Assembly: GCA_031549185.1 (NCBI GenBank)
Contig: JAVBQG010000014.1
Location: 1-64,000, forward strand
Length of the DNA stretch: 64,000 bases
Direction: 5' to 3'
Origin: JAVBQG01 sp031549185
GTDB taxonomy: Bacteria > Synergistota > Synergistia > Synergistales > Synergistaceae
The notes below the pieces were generated by a model. That model was not told the origin of the DNA, did not search any database, and was given only the letters and a program-made list of their open reading frames with translations. Positions within the stretch are counted from its first letter, which is position 1. The number at the start of each line of letters is the position of its first letter. This document shows, piece after piece, positions 1 through 8,579 of the stretch. The translations under genes and the position numbers were made by a program.

Positions 1-228
1 GTCCACCGTCTCACCACCGAGAATCTGCATGGTCACAAGGCTTTTCGCGTAAATGCTGTCCGTGTACTTCACGCCGGCATTTGCCCTCCGCGCACCGACG
101 TACTGGTCGATTGCGTCGTCGATACCGAACTTCCTGAAAACGTCATCGACCAAAAGCGCGCCACCCAAAGGGCTGTACGTCGGAACCTTGTCATTTTTGT
201 CCTGGAATTTTACGTCGGGTTGAGTCAT
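1..228 (-). mobile_element. Partial transposase, IS1380-like (N-terminal 76 codons)
   Basis: The reverse strand is open from an ATG at 228 to the window edge, so only the N-terminus is present. It reads MTQPDVKFQDKND, then a PLGGALL segment, and ends with a QILGGETVD segment. Small-residue-rich N-termini ending in a GGE-x-xD motif are typical of IS1380-family DDE transposases. The catalytic core lies outside the window, so the family call is tentative. The element's outer end should fall between 229 and about 340, but I could not identify a terminal inverted repeat. It sits at the edge of a decayed accessory patch. Confidence 0.55.
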
Positions 229-341
229 AATAATCGCACCTCGCTGGTGAAAGATGGTGCCTTCTCAAACAACATCTTATCACGCTGCTCGCGCAGTTTC
301 AGCGAGGTCTTGCTTGCTTTGAGGTGGAGATGGGGGAAAAC

Positions 342-1460
342 ATGATGCAATCTAAAATTTCGCAGGGTAAAAGGGGCATTATTTTAATTATCCTCGCATT
401 TCTCTTTTTGACTGCGCCGAGCGAGGCCGCAGCACCTGCCAAACCGGCGAAGCCTGCGGGTTTGTTGATTCGAATGGAGCGGATACCGGACCCACAGATG
501 AACAACGCCACGGCTATGACCGTAGCACTGCCGAACGGATGGAAGATCAAGGAGAAGCAGGTCGCTTGGAACTTCGCCATGATCTCCGACCCGGCACATC
601 TCTTCTTGGGCGTCGAGGGACCATCGGACGACGCGTACTTCGGCATGGCCTCGGACATCCGCTATGCCTACGGCCAGTATGTACTAGAATTGGGCATGCT
701 TGTCAAACAACCACTGAGCCCGGCGGACTTCATCAAGGAGCTACTCTTTAGCGATAAGGAGATCTCCGACGTCAAGATCAGGAAAGTCTCGAAGCCGGAA
801 GCCCCGGCGGCCGCCTTGAGCCAGTATGCGAGTGCCTACGTGAAGGGTCTGGCCGCGAACGCACGCGTCACGACAGACCTCGCCCTGGTGGAGTACACTT
901 GCGCGAAAAAGGGACGCCGCTACGAAGGAGCCGTCCTGTGCGGCATCATGTACACACAGATGAACAACTTCGTCCTCTGGCAAACCAAGTCCCTGATCTT
1001 CATCCACGCCCACGAGGGAAAACTCGCTGCCCATGAGAAGGGCATAGCTGCTATTATGGCGAACAGCGCCATCAACCCCGCATGGATAGAGACGGTCGGG
1101 CAGATAACGAACTACCTGCAGAAGCAAAAAATCAACGCGCAGCAGGCGCAGATCATGGCAAACGACGCCGCACTGAAGCGCCAAATGCGGGAGACGCACG
1201 AACACATCATGAAAAACCAGCGCGATGTTTACAATGACAGGCAAGCGTCCATGTCGAGAGTGAATCAAGGCTGGACGGATGCGATCACCGGAACCGACAG
1301 GTGGAGCGGGGGTGGTTCGACGTACTCCGCACCAACTGGATACGGCTACGCATGGCAAGGCCCGAACGACCAGACGTACTACACCAACGACTCCGGCTTC
1401 AACCCGAACCAGTCGTCGAATTTCTCCGGGGATTGGTCACAGATGAAAAAGGTCCCGTAG
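342..1460 (+). CDS. Secreted protein of unknown function
   Basis: A 372-residue protein with a clear signal peptide: basic N-terminus (KISQGKRG), hydrophobic core (IILIILAFLFLT) and a likely cleavage near SEAAA, so it is exported. The start at ATG 342 is preferred because GGGGG at 332-336 lies five bases upstream; the frame also opens at GTG 324 and ATG 330. The middle part is soluble and mixed alpha/beta. The last 70 residues are rich in Gly, Ser, Tyr, Asn and Trp (RVNQGWTDAITG, then repeated Y/G/N), suggesting a flexible extracellular tail. I do not recognise the family. It stands alone between the transposon fragment and the broken antitoxin gene. Confidence 0.75.
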   Translation: MMQSKISQGKRGIILIILAFLFLTAPSEAAAPAKPAKPAGLLIRMERIPDPQMNNATAMTVALPNGWKIKEKQVAWNFAMISDPAHLFLGVEGPSDDAYFGMASDIRYAYGQYVLELGMLVKQPLSPADFIKELLFSDKEISDVKIRKVSKPEAPAAALSQYASAYVKGLAANARVTTDLALVEYTCAKKGRRYEGAVLCGIMYTQMNNFVLWQTKSLIFIHAHEGKLAAHEKGIAAIMANSAINPAWIETVGQITNYLQKQKINAQQAQIMANDAALKRQMRETHEHIMKNQRDVYNDRQASMSRVNQGWTDAITGTDRWSGGGSTYSAPTGYGYAWQGPNDQTYYTNDSGFNPNQSSNFSGDWSQMKKVP

Positions 1461-1579
1461 TAACGGAATGCCAGGCATCACTGCCGAAATCGCCGTCCGC
1501 ACTCTTAAGAATGAACAGCCTCTGCCGCCAAAGTATAAAGACCATCCACTCCGCGGGGCATGGAAAAGGAGAAACGATC

Positions 1580-1818
1580 ATGGAGCTTGCAAAGATCACC
1601 GCGCGCGGGCAGATCACGATTCCCGTCGAGATTCGCAAGAAGTTGGGCGTCAAGGAGGGGGACAAGGTTGCCTTTCTCGAAGAGAACGGGCGCGTGCCAT
1701 CATCGAGAATTCTACGATGATCGCTCTCAGAAATACACAGGAGGCTTTTCGCGGCGAGGCGGAGCGGCTTAGGTTGAAAGATGAACAAGATGTCGTCGAT
1801 CTGGACGAACTGCTGTAG
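1580..1818 (+). pseudogene. AbrB/MazE-type antitoxin, frameshifted
   Basis: ATG 1580 follows AAGGAG and encodes MELAKITARGQITIP and IRKKLGVKEGDKV, the swapped-hairpin AbrB DNA-binding fold used by MazE-like antitoxins. After residue 38 (EENGR, about 1691) this frame leaves the family pattern and stops near 1720. The expected continuation (AIIENSTMIALRNTQEAFRGE, then a KDEQDVVDLDELL tail) is intact in another frame up to TAG 1818. A single indel near 1690-1700 therefore splits the gene. No partner toxin (PIN or MazF) is recognisable downstream, so this looks like an orphaned remnant; a sequencing error is the main alternative. Confidence 0.8.
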
Positions 1819-2000
1819 ATGTACGGGCGCACATTCGACGGTGGCGGTTGTAGGACGACCGCCCCGCGTGGTACAATGCCCTCAGGCGTTAGCGACTCCT
1901 CCACAAGTCGATCAGGAGTTCGACACACTCCAGAACGAGCTTGACGAAGGAAGCCGCTGTGATATAAGGGAGAAGGTTATTCCAGTTCTATTTCAAATGG

Positions 2001-2087
2001 CCCGTTTTGCGTAGGGGCGCACAGTGTGCGCCCGCCAAGAAGCATGATCCCTTCAGGGCAAAACGGGCGAACACTGTTCGCCTCTAC
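2001..2087. repeat. Palindromic intergenic repeat, copy 1
   Basis: Two self-complementary arms, at 2011-2034 (begins GTAGGGGCGCACAG) and 2064-2087 (ends GTTCGCCTCTAC), face each other. Together with the flanking CCCGTTTTGC (2001-2010) and GCAAAACGGG (2058-2067) they form a large cruciform-capable inverted repeat. The outer GTAGGG...C(C/T)CTAC boundaries recur in the copies near 9627 and 17252. It resembles a REP/MITE-like non-autonomous element and has no coding capacity. Confidence 0.75.
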
Positions 2088-2120
2088 AATAATAACTGTC
2101 GCATTGATTTAGAATCAGAA

Positions 2121-2275
2121 TTATACCTTGGTGGGCAGGTCTTCTCCCTTTCCTTTTTGCCTGAGGGCTTCGCCTTACGCGTCACGCGCGAGACTCACCC
2201 CCTTCCGGAGAAAAGACCTTCACCCCGGCTTCCCCTACCCGCCGGAGGTTCCTACAGTTTGGCATTATACCGTGG
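2121..2275 (-). promoter_or_regulatory. Possible degenerate cobalamin riboswitch (relic)
   Basis: Read on the minus strand, this stretch has AACCTCCGGCGGG, TAGGGGAAGCCGGGGTGAAG (like the 5' core of B12 riboswitches) and, near its 3' end, GAGAAGACCTGCCCACC (like their AGACCTGCC end). The highly conserved CCCGCxACTGT core between them is missing or strongly altered. No minus-strand gene follows before the transposase fragment at 228. ATTATACC(T/G)TGG occurs as a near-perfect direct repeat at both ends (2121-2132 and 2264-2275). Best read as a decayed or orphaned riboswitch; a chance resemblance is possible. Confidence 0.35.
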
Positions 2276-2377
2276 ATTCCTAAAGCAAAACAGGCAGCAT
2301 TGAAAAAACTTGCAATCGAAAGTCGCCCGTGATAGACTCACACTGTGTTACAAATCTTACGAGAGTGGCCGACGAAC

Positions 2378-2440
2378 GGGGCGAACCCCTGGCTGACAGC
2401 CTGACAACAACAACCCGGTATTTTACCGGGTTTTTCCTTT
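2378..2440 (+). terminator. Three consecutive hairpins ending in an intrinsic terminator
   Basis: Stem GGGG-CGAA-CCCC (2378-2389) is followed by GGCT-GAC-AGCC (2391-2401), then by AACCCGGTA-TTT-TACCGGG (2412-2430) with a run of T. The last is a good rho-independent terminator. The two small hairpins packed directly before it suggest a small RNA or attenuated leader rather than a simple gene end, because no intact plus-strand gene ends just upstream. I could not match it to a known riboswitch class. Confidence 0.65.
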
Positions 2441-2485
2441 TCCAATACGAAGTCTCTCGTCCGCTCCATCCCATCGAACAAAAGA

Positions 2486-2494
2486 TGCTATAAT
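2486..2494 (+). promoter_or_regulatory. Extended -10 promoter for the histidine kinase gene
   Basis: TGCTATAAT is a perfect TATAAT at 2489-2494 with the TG extension one base upstream. It lies 113 bases before the ATG chosen at 2607. No clear -35 is visible, as is common for extended -10 promoters. Confidence 0.55.
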
Positions 2495-2606
2495 CTGCTT
2501 ACATCGAGCCTCTCACCTATGGTGACGGATGACGGCGCGGTTTTCAACGTTCTCCGAGCTTCACGGGAGCGTCCATTATGAGGGCGTGTGTGCGGGAGGA
2601 ATACCG

Positions 2607-4934
2607 ATGCAGGATCTAGGCGACGCATATCTGAATCGCATAAAAGCGTCTATGATAGACAGCTTTACCGATTTTATCTCCATTGCCGACACCAACCGCA
2701 GAATCATATACTACAACCCCGCCGCCTATAAAATGATGGGGTATTCTCCCGGCGAAAACCCAGACATCTGGACGACGGCCAAACTGCACGCCGAAGGCTT
2801 TGAAGAATTCGCGCGCGACAACATCCAGCCCGCCGTATTCAAATATGGTTCGTGGAACGGCATCAGCGCCATCCGACACAAGGATGGCAGCACAATCCCC
2901 GTGGATATGACTGTTTTCCCCCTCTACGGGCCGGACGGCGAGGAGTACGGGACCGTCGCCGTCATTCGCGGCATCAACGAGCTGACGAAGATGAACGAGC
3001 GGCTGAAAAAGAGCAGCGAGCTGTTTCAAAAGGTTCTCGACTCGGCGGGCATCGGCATCGTGTTGATCAACATGGAGAGCAACACGATCGAAATGGTCAA
3101 CAGGTTCACCGAGAATATGCTGATGATGAGGGCGGATGAGATCGTCGGAAAAAAATGCTACGACATCCTCTGCCACAACAACGTCGAGTTCTGCCCGCAC
3201 ATCAACGAAAAAGACAGGACGGTGCTGGTGGGAGAGCGCTACCTGGAGCGAAAGGACGGCTCTTTCCTGCCCATCATCAAGACGGGAACCTGGATCACGA
3301 TCGACGATAGAAAATACCTGGTGGACACGTTTGTCGATATCTCGATCCAGAAGGAGCTGGAGAAAAACCTTCAGGACGCCAAGTTCGTCGCCGAGGCGGC
3401 GAACCACTCCAAGAGCGAGTTTTTGTCCCGCATGAGTCATGAAATGCGCACACCCTTGAACGCGGTGATCGGCATGACGCAGATCAGCGAAAAAACGGAC
3501 AACGTGGGCAAACTGAAGGAATGCATCGAAACGATCAAACTCTCCTCGAATCACCTGTTGAGCCTGATCAACGATATCCTCGACCTGTCGAAGATCGAGG
3601 AGGGCAAGCTGGAACTGGGCACCGGCGCTTTTCTCTTCCGGACGATGATTCAAAAGATCGTTCTCCTGATCGAACCCAAGACGAGGGAGAAGGGAATCGA
3701 TTTCACCGTTTCGATCGACGACGATATCCCCCCGCTCCTGATGGGCGACGCCCTGCGACTGTCGCAGGTCCTCCTGAATTTTTTGTCCAACGCTGTCAAA
3801 TTTACGCCGGAGGAAGGCGCGGTATCGATGGAGGTGAAGATGAACCATCGCCGGGACGATTGCGTCGGGCTGCACTTCGCCGTCTCAGACAGCGGCATCG
3901 GCATCGCCGGCGAACAACTCCCCCGCCTCTTCACGCCGTTCGCACAGGCGGATGGTTCCATCACCCGCAAATACGGCGGCACGGGGCTTGGACTCGTCAT
4001 CAGCAAGAACATCGTCAACCTGATGGGCGGCGATGTCGTCGTCGACACCGAGCCCGGCCGTGGCGCGAAGTTCTCCTTCGACATCGAACTGACCGTCGCG
4101 AACGAGGCGAACATTCCGGCGGAAGAACAGATCTTCGACGATGTAACGAACCTCTTCATCGGCAGACGCGGGCTCATCGTCGACGACGTGGAATTGAACC
4201 GAACCATTGCCATCGAGCTGCTCGCCGAAACCGGCATCACGCTCGACGAAGCGCACGACGGAATGCAGGCCGTCGAAATGGCGCTCAAGGAGACCTACGA
4301 CGTGATCCTGATGGATATCCAGATGCCCGTCATGGACGGTTATGAAGCAACTCGCAGGATCAGAGCGGCGGGCGGCCCTCGTGCGAACGTGCCGATCGTC
4401 GCCATGAGCGCGAATGTCTTCAGGGAGGATGTCGAACACAGCCTTGCGGGGGGCATGAACGCGCATGTCGGGAAACCGATCGACGTGAATAAACTGATCG
4501 CAGCCATGGGGAGGTTGTTCAGCGGCGAGAAGCCGGACGCCGCGCCGCACGTGCCAGGCACCGTGTCGTTCAGGAAGGACATAGGCGAAATCGACTTCAA
4601 CAAGAATTACTTCAATTACGAGCAGGCGCTCCGAGGACACGGTAACGACAGCATTGCGGTGGCAATTTTGTGCGACGAGTTTATTCACAGCGACTACTTC
4701 AATAAATTGAAATCGGCGATGGAAAACAGGGATTACACGACCGCGGAGAGCGTCACTGCCATTCTGTTCCAGAAAGCGCAGGATTTCGCGCTGCCCGGCC
4801 TTGCGTCTTACGTCAGCAATTTCCAGATGAACCTCGGACGAAAAAATTACGACTACGCCAATATGTACCTGCGGGATATGGAGGCGTACTACATCAAAAC
4901 CTGCGAAGTGATATCCGGCCTGTTGCAAAAGTGA
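2607..4934 (+). CDS. Hybrid sensor histidine kinase (PAS-PAS-HisKA-HATPase-REC)
   Basis: A 775-residue soluble hybrid kinase. Two PAS domains (about 14-130 and 137-250; the second has KKCYDILCHNNVEFCP, whose cysteines may bind a ligand) precede a HisKA dimerisation helix with the phospho-accepting His in MSHEMRTP (about 278). The HATPase domain shows NFLSNAVKF (N box) and DSGIGIA (G1). A receiver domain carries the phospho-Asp in ILMDIQMP (about 570). The C-terminal 115 residues are helical like an HPt module but show no HxxKG-type histidine. GGAGGAATACCG before ATG 2607 decides the start; the frame extends upstream to 2529. No membrane segment, so the signal is likely cytoplasmic. It has no adjacent regulator. 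Confidence 0.9.
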   Translation: MQDLGDAYLNRIKASMIDSFTDFISIADTNRRIIYYNPAAYKMMGYSPGENPDIWTTAKLHAEGFEEFARDNIQPAVFKYGSWNGISAIRHKDGSTIPVDMTVFPLYGPDGEEYGTVAVIRGINELTKMNERLKKSSELFQKVLDSAGIGIVLINMESNTIEMVNRFTENMLMMRADEIVGKKCYDILCHNNVEFCPHINEKDRTVLVGERYLERKDGSFLPIIKTGTWITIDDRKYLVDTFVDISIQKELEKNLQDAKFVAEAANHSKSEFLSRMSHEMRTPLNAVIGMTQISEKTDNVGKLKECIETIKLSSNHLLSLINDILDLSKIEEGKLELGTGAFLFRTMIQKIVLLIEPKTREKGIDFTVSIDDDIPPLLMGDALRLSQVLLNFLSNAVKFTPEEGAVSMEVKMNHRRDDCVGLHFAVSDSGIGIAGEQLPRLFTPFAQADGSITRKYGGTGLGLVISKNIVNLMGGDVVVDTEPGRGAKFSFDIELTVANEANIPAEEQIFDDVTNLFIGRRGLIVDDVELNRTIAIELLAETGITLDEAHDGMQAVEMALKETYDVILMDIQMPVMDGYEATRRIRAAGGPRANVPIVAMSANVFREDVEHSLAGGMNAHVGKPIDVNKLIAAMGRLFSGEKPDAAPHVPGTVSFRKDIGEIDFNKNYFNYEQALRGHGNDSIAVAILCDEFIHSDYFNKLKSAMENRDYTTAESVTAILFQKAQDFALPGLASYVSNFQMNLGRKNYDYANMYLRDMEAYYIKTCEVISGLLQK

Positions 4935-5096
4935 CGAAGGCAATTGCACGATCCTCGCGCGGAAGGTCGCTGTTGCTCTGCATCGCGGCGCTGACAGTCT
5001 TTGCGCCCGCATCCGCAGCAGAGGCGCGCGAGCCGCTCCACCACCGGCAGGAGACGAATCCGACGCGAGTCACGGGCCAGCGAAAGTTTTGGCTTA
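4931..5096 (+). pseudogene. Possible truncated secreted-protein start
   Basis: A GTG at 4931 overlaps the kinase stop codon and opens a frame whose first 33 residues look like a signal peptide: RSSRGR, then LLLCIAALTVFAPASA and an AEA cleavage site. After about residue 55 the frame runs into the antisense of the J-domain-like gene and has no protein-like character. There is no ribosome binding site. It may be the 5' stump of a lost secreted-protein gene, or chance in high-GC DNA. Confidence 0.2.
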
Positions 5097-5921
5097 TCAG
5101 CGAACGCCCTTCAATTCCAACGACCTCAACATATCCTGCAGGGCCGTCTTCTGAATGCGCGAACGGTGGACCTCGTCGCGCAGCTTGCCCTGCTCCGAAG
5201 CCAGAAGCTCCGGATCGTCCAGTATGCGTCTCCACTCGAAGGCCGGGTGCTGTTTTACGTTGCCGACCTTCGCGATCATCGAGGCGATTTTCCCCTTCAG
5301 CATCGCGTGACCCCTGCGCATACCGGACATATCGTTGGGCATGTCGTAACTCTCCGGATAATCGTCGGACATAATGAGGAGGCTCTTCAGCTGGAAGACG
5401 TCCCCCCACTCATAGGCCGTCTGCACTGCCGGCCAGAGCGATTTCGCCTCGTCGCTCTGATCCGGGTTGATCTCAGGATGAAGTTTGCGCGCCAAGAGGC
5501 GATAGAGGCTGCGAATTTCATCCTCGTCCTCCGAAGGAGCAAGCGACGAAAAACGTGCTTTCGCCTCTTCGATCTGGCTCACCTCGTGTCGCAGGCGTTC
5601 GTCCCACTCCCGGAACTCGCGTTCGATGCGATGATTCAGTGCGGCGACATGCACTCGCTCCCCACGTTCGAGATACGAACGTAAAAGCGCGATCCGACGG
5701 CGGGTCCGCATCACGTCGACCTGTGTCTGCAAGGCCTCGACGCGCAATGCGCCTACTTTAATGAGATAACTCGTCTGGGTTGCCGGAATCACGACACGAT
5801 TTATATGTTCGAGTTCTTCGTACAGAGCGGCAAGTTCGCCGCGCAACATCGAATTTCCCTCGGACAGAGAATCGAACTCGGGATGAACGTAATTCGTCAT
5901 CGCTCCGTTTTCTTCGTTCAA
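5097..5921 (-). CDS. J-domain-like coiled-coil protein
   Basis: A 274-residue cytoplasmic protein. The N-terminal half is a long charged helix, probably coiled coil. At about 150-200 comes a J-domain-like segment, IRSLYRLLARKLHPEINP followed by SLWPAVQTAYEWGD. The Hsp70-activating HPD tripeptide is HPE here, which may weaken or abolish DnaK stimulation. The TTG at 5921 is chosen as start because AGGGGG (5930-5935) lies eight bases upstream; GTG 5930 would overlap that site. The gene is divergent from the helicase at 6047 and has its own promoter. Function is unknown beyond the fold. Confidence 0.75.
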   Translation of the reverse strand: MNEENGAMTNYVHPEFDSLSEGNSMLRGELAALYEELEHINRVVIPATQTSYLIKVGALRVEALQTQVDVMRTRRRIALLRSYLERGERVHVAALNHRIEREFREWDERLRHEVSQIEEAKARFSSLAPSEDEDEIRSLYRLLARKLHPEINPDQSDEAKSLWPAVQTAYEWGDVFQLKSLLIMSDDYPESYDMPNDMSGMRRGHAMLKGKIASMIAKVGNVKQHPAFEWRRILDDPELLASEQGKLRDEVHRSRIQKTALQDMLRSLELKGVR

Positions 5922-5957
5922 AACCGACACCCCCTATCGTCATTAACAATTGCTTCA

Positions 5958-5986
5958 ATTGTACAACATTTTTCGGAAATTGACAG
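5958..5986 (-). promoter_or_regulatory. Promoter of the J-domain-like gene
   Basis: On the minus strand CTGTCA (5986-5981) and TACAAT (5963-5958) are separated by exactly 17 bases. The -35 overlaps a TTGACA read on the plus strand (5980-5985), so the divergent promoters share sequence. Confidence 0.55.
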
Positions 5987-6007
5987 TCGCTGAAAATTCA
6001 TACGGAG

Positions 6008-6013
6008 TATAAT
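6008..6013 (+). promoter_or_regulatory. -10 element of the helicase gene
   Basis: A perfect TATAAT lies directly before an ATG at 6014. Transcription would begin near 6020, which excludes that ATG and supports the ATG at 6047. TTGACA lies 22 bases upstream, too far for a normal -35. Confidence 0.45.
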
Positions 6014-6046
6014 ATGCGACGATATGAAAGCGGGAGGCATGGCGGC

Positions 6047-8374
6047 ATGATGCAGACGGATAAAAAATCGCCCTTCTCTTACGAGGAGAAGAATTTGCGG
6101 GAACTGCTCGCCTGGATCGAATCGCTGCCCGGCGAGACCACGCGACATCATACCCTTCCAGCAACGGAGGCCGTCACGGCGGAGTGGCCCGCGATCGACC
6201 CGGACCTGATAGCCGCGATGCAAAGACGCGGCGTCGGGCGGCCCTACTCGCACCAGGCGCACGCGATCTCGCTCGCCCTCGAAGGCCGCGACTTCGTCGT
6301 CGTCACGCCGACCGCGTCGGGCAAGACTCTCTGTTACAACATTCCGATTCTGAACACGATCGTAAACACGCCTTCCTCGCGCGCGATCTACCTCTTCCCG
6401 ACGAAGGCCCTCGCGCAGGACCAGCTCTCTGAGCTGTACGAGCTGATCCAGGAGACGAAGCTGGACGTCAAGACATTCACCTACGACGGCGACACGCCCC
6501 CCGACGCCCGCGTCAAGATACGCAACGCGGGACACGTTGTGATCACCAATCCCGACATGCTCCACACAGGCATTCTCCCCCACCATACGAAGTGGAAGAG
6601 CCTGTTCGAGAACCTAAAATATGTTGTGATCGACGAACTGCACTCGTACAGAGGCATCTTCGGCTCGCACTTTGCCCTGATCCTGCAGCGGCTCGCCCGA
6701 ATCTGCGAGTTTTACGGCTCCAGGCCGACTTTCATCTGCTGTTCGGCGACGATCGCCAACCCGAAGGAGCTGGCGGAGGAGCTCACCGGACGAGGGGTCG
6801 AGCTGGTATCCGAGAACGGCGCCCCGGCGGCGGAGCGGCACATCCTCTTCTACAACCCGCCGGTGGTGAACAGCCAACTCGGCATCCGGCGCTCGTCTCT
6901 GCTGGAGGCGACGCGCATCGCGACCGAGGCCGTCGTGAACGGCATACGGACGATCGTCTTCACGCGCTCGCGCATCAACGTCGAGCTGCTCTTGACATAC
7001 ATGCAGGACGCGGCTTCGAAACGCCGCATAAACCCGGCGAGCATCGCGGGCTATCGTGGCGGATACCTGCCGAACGAACGCAGGGCCATCGAACGGGGTC
7101 TGCGCGACGGAAGCATCCGCTGCGTGGTCAGCACGAACGCGCTGGAACTGGGCGTGGACATCGGTTCGCTGGAGTTCGCGGTCCTGCACGGCTACCCCGG
7201 CAGCGTCGCCTCCGCGTGGCAGCAGATGGGCCGGGCCGGCCGGCGCGCGACGGACGGCAAGATCGCCGCCGCGGTCATGGTGGCGTCGTCGCTGTCTCTC
7301 GACCAGTTCCTGACGAACAGGCCGTCGTACTTCTTCGGCGCGTCGCCCGAGCACGCTCGCATCAACCCCCTCAATCCGTATATTCAGATCGGGCATATCA
7401 AGTGTTCGACCTTCGAGCTGCCCTTCAAGGCCGGCGACTCTTTCGGCAAATGCGACACGAGCGACGCGCTCGAGTATCTCGCGCGGCACGACGTCGTGCA
7501 CCTGCACGACGGCACGTACCACTGGCAGGACGACTCGTATCCCGCGTCGTCCCTTTCACTACGCAGCGCCACCAGCGAGAACTTCGTGATCCACGACGTC
7601 ACGGACCCAGCCCATCCGCAGGTGATCGGCCAGATGGATAGAAAGTCCGCTCCGACGCTGATCTTCCCGCAGGCGATCTACTTTCACCTCGGCGAACCCT
7701 ATCAGGTGGAGGAGCTGGACCACAAGGAGATGCGCTGCTACGTCAAAAAAGTCGACGTCGACTACTACACGGATGGCGACGCCGCCGCGCGCATCGAGGT
7801 GCTGGACGAGCTGGAGACGAGGGAGCCGTACGGGTGGGGCGAGGTCCTGCTGGCGACACGCCCGACGATCTACAAAAAAATCAAACTCCTCACCCACGAG
7901 AACGTCGGCTACGGAAACATCCACCTGCCGGAGGAGCAGATGCACACCACCGCCTTCTGGATCCTGTTGCCTGGCTACAAGAGACCGGAGGAAACGGCGA
8001 AAGCGGGCAACTCGATCGTCGGGAGCGAGGAGCGCGCGGACGCGCTGACCGGCCTCGCGAATCTCGTACGGATGATCGCGCCGCTCTTCCTGATGTGCGA
8101 CCGCGGGGACATCATCGTCCACGCGCACGAACGGGACCCGCACTTCCGCTGCCCCGCCCTCTTCGTCGCCGACAACGTCCCCGGCGGCATAGGCCTCGCC
8201 GAAGCGCTCTACGATCTGGGCGACGACCTTTTCAAAGCGTGCGGGGAGGCGCTGGCGAGCTGCAAGTGCGACGACGGCTGCCCCGCCTGCATCGGCGCGA
8301 ATGTGGCGGAGACGGGCGAATCGAAGAGGGCCGTGGCGGAGCTGTTGAGAGAGGCGGGAAACGTCAGGGGATAA
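6047..8374 (+). CDS. MrfA/YprA-like DExH helicase with C-terminal zinc (MZB/DUF1998) domain
   Basis: A 775-residue superfamily 2 helicase. Motif I is TPTASGKTL (about 90), motif II VIDELHSYRG, motif III CCSATI, motif V NALELGVDIG and motif VI QQMGRAGRR. The C-terminal part ends with a four-cysteine cluster, CKCDDGCPACIG, typical of the MZB domain of MrfA (YprA), a DNA helicase known in Bacillus for repair of mitomycin-type lesions. GGGAGG lies about seven bases before ATG 6047. The MrfB exonuclease partner is not adjacent. A DNA repair role is by family; nothing here shows the substrate. Confidence 0.9.
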   Translation: MMQTDKKSPFSYEEKNLRELLAWIESLPGETTRHHTLPATEAVTAEWPAIDPDLIAAMQRRGVGRPYSHQAHAISLALEGRDFVVVTPTASGKTLCYNIPILNTIVNTPSSRAIYLFPTKALAQDQLSELYELIQETKLDVKTFTYDGDTPPDARVKIRNAGHVVITNPDMLHTGILPHHTKWKSLFENLKYVVIDELHSYRGIFGSHFALILQRLARICEFYGSRPTFICCSATIANPKELAEELTGRGVELVSENGAPAAERHILFYNPPVVNSQLGIRRSSLLEATRIATEAVVNGIRTIVFTRSRINVELLLTYMQDAASKRRINPASIAGYRGGYLPNERRAIERGLRDGSIRCVVSTNALELGVDIGSLEFAVLHGYPGSVASAWQQMGRAGRRATDGKIAAAVMVASSLSLDQFLTNRPSYFFGASPEHARINPLNPYIQIGHIKCSTFELPFKAGDSFGKCDTSDALEYLARHDVVHLHDGTYHWQDDSYPASSLSLRSATSENFVIHDVTDPAHPQVIGQMDRKSAPTLIFPQAIYFHLGEPYQVEELDHKEMRCYVKKVDVDYYTDGDAAARIEVLDELETREPYGWGEVLLATRPTIYKKIKLLTHENVGYGNIHLPEEQMHTTAFWILLPGYKRPEETAKAGNSIVGSEERADALTGLANLVRMIAPLFLMCDRGDIIVHAHERDPHFRCPALFVADNVPGGIGLAEALYDLGDDLFKACGEALASCKCDDGCPACIGANVAETGESKRAVAELLREAGNVRG

Positions 8375-8384
8375 TCAGGCTGCG

Positions 8385-8530
8385 CCACGAGCAATATCGC
8401 GTTCAGCACGGCGACGTTCGAGGCCCAGTTGCCGGGGTCGATGAAGCCGACGGTGACGAGAATGCCGGGGCCGAGAAAGCGGAGAAACTCCCGCGCCTGT
8501 CTCCGCTGTGCCTCTCCGCCTTTTATAAAG
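8385..8530 (-). pseudogene. Remnant of an Nramp-type metal transporter
   Basis: The minus strand encodes FLRFLGPGILVTVGFIDPGNW followed by ASNVA, which is unmistakably the first transmembrane helix of the Nramp (MntH) family including its metal-binding DPGN motif. It is followed directly by VLNAILLVAQ and then runs into the antisense of the helicase gene. No start codon with a ribosome site is evident and the remaining ten helices are missing. The gene appears to have been lost by internal deletion, leaving about 150 bases. Confidence 0.7.
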
Positions 8531-8579
8531 CCGCGCCACCACACTCTCGCGTTTGTCGTTTCCCGCCGGGCATACTGCC

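Noticed and set aside
1781..2014. Small frame downstream of the broken antitoxin, considered as a toxin
   Set aside because: No toxin motif, no ribosome site, and its end is part of the palindromic repeat.
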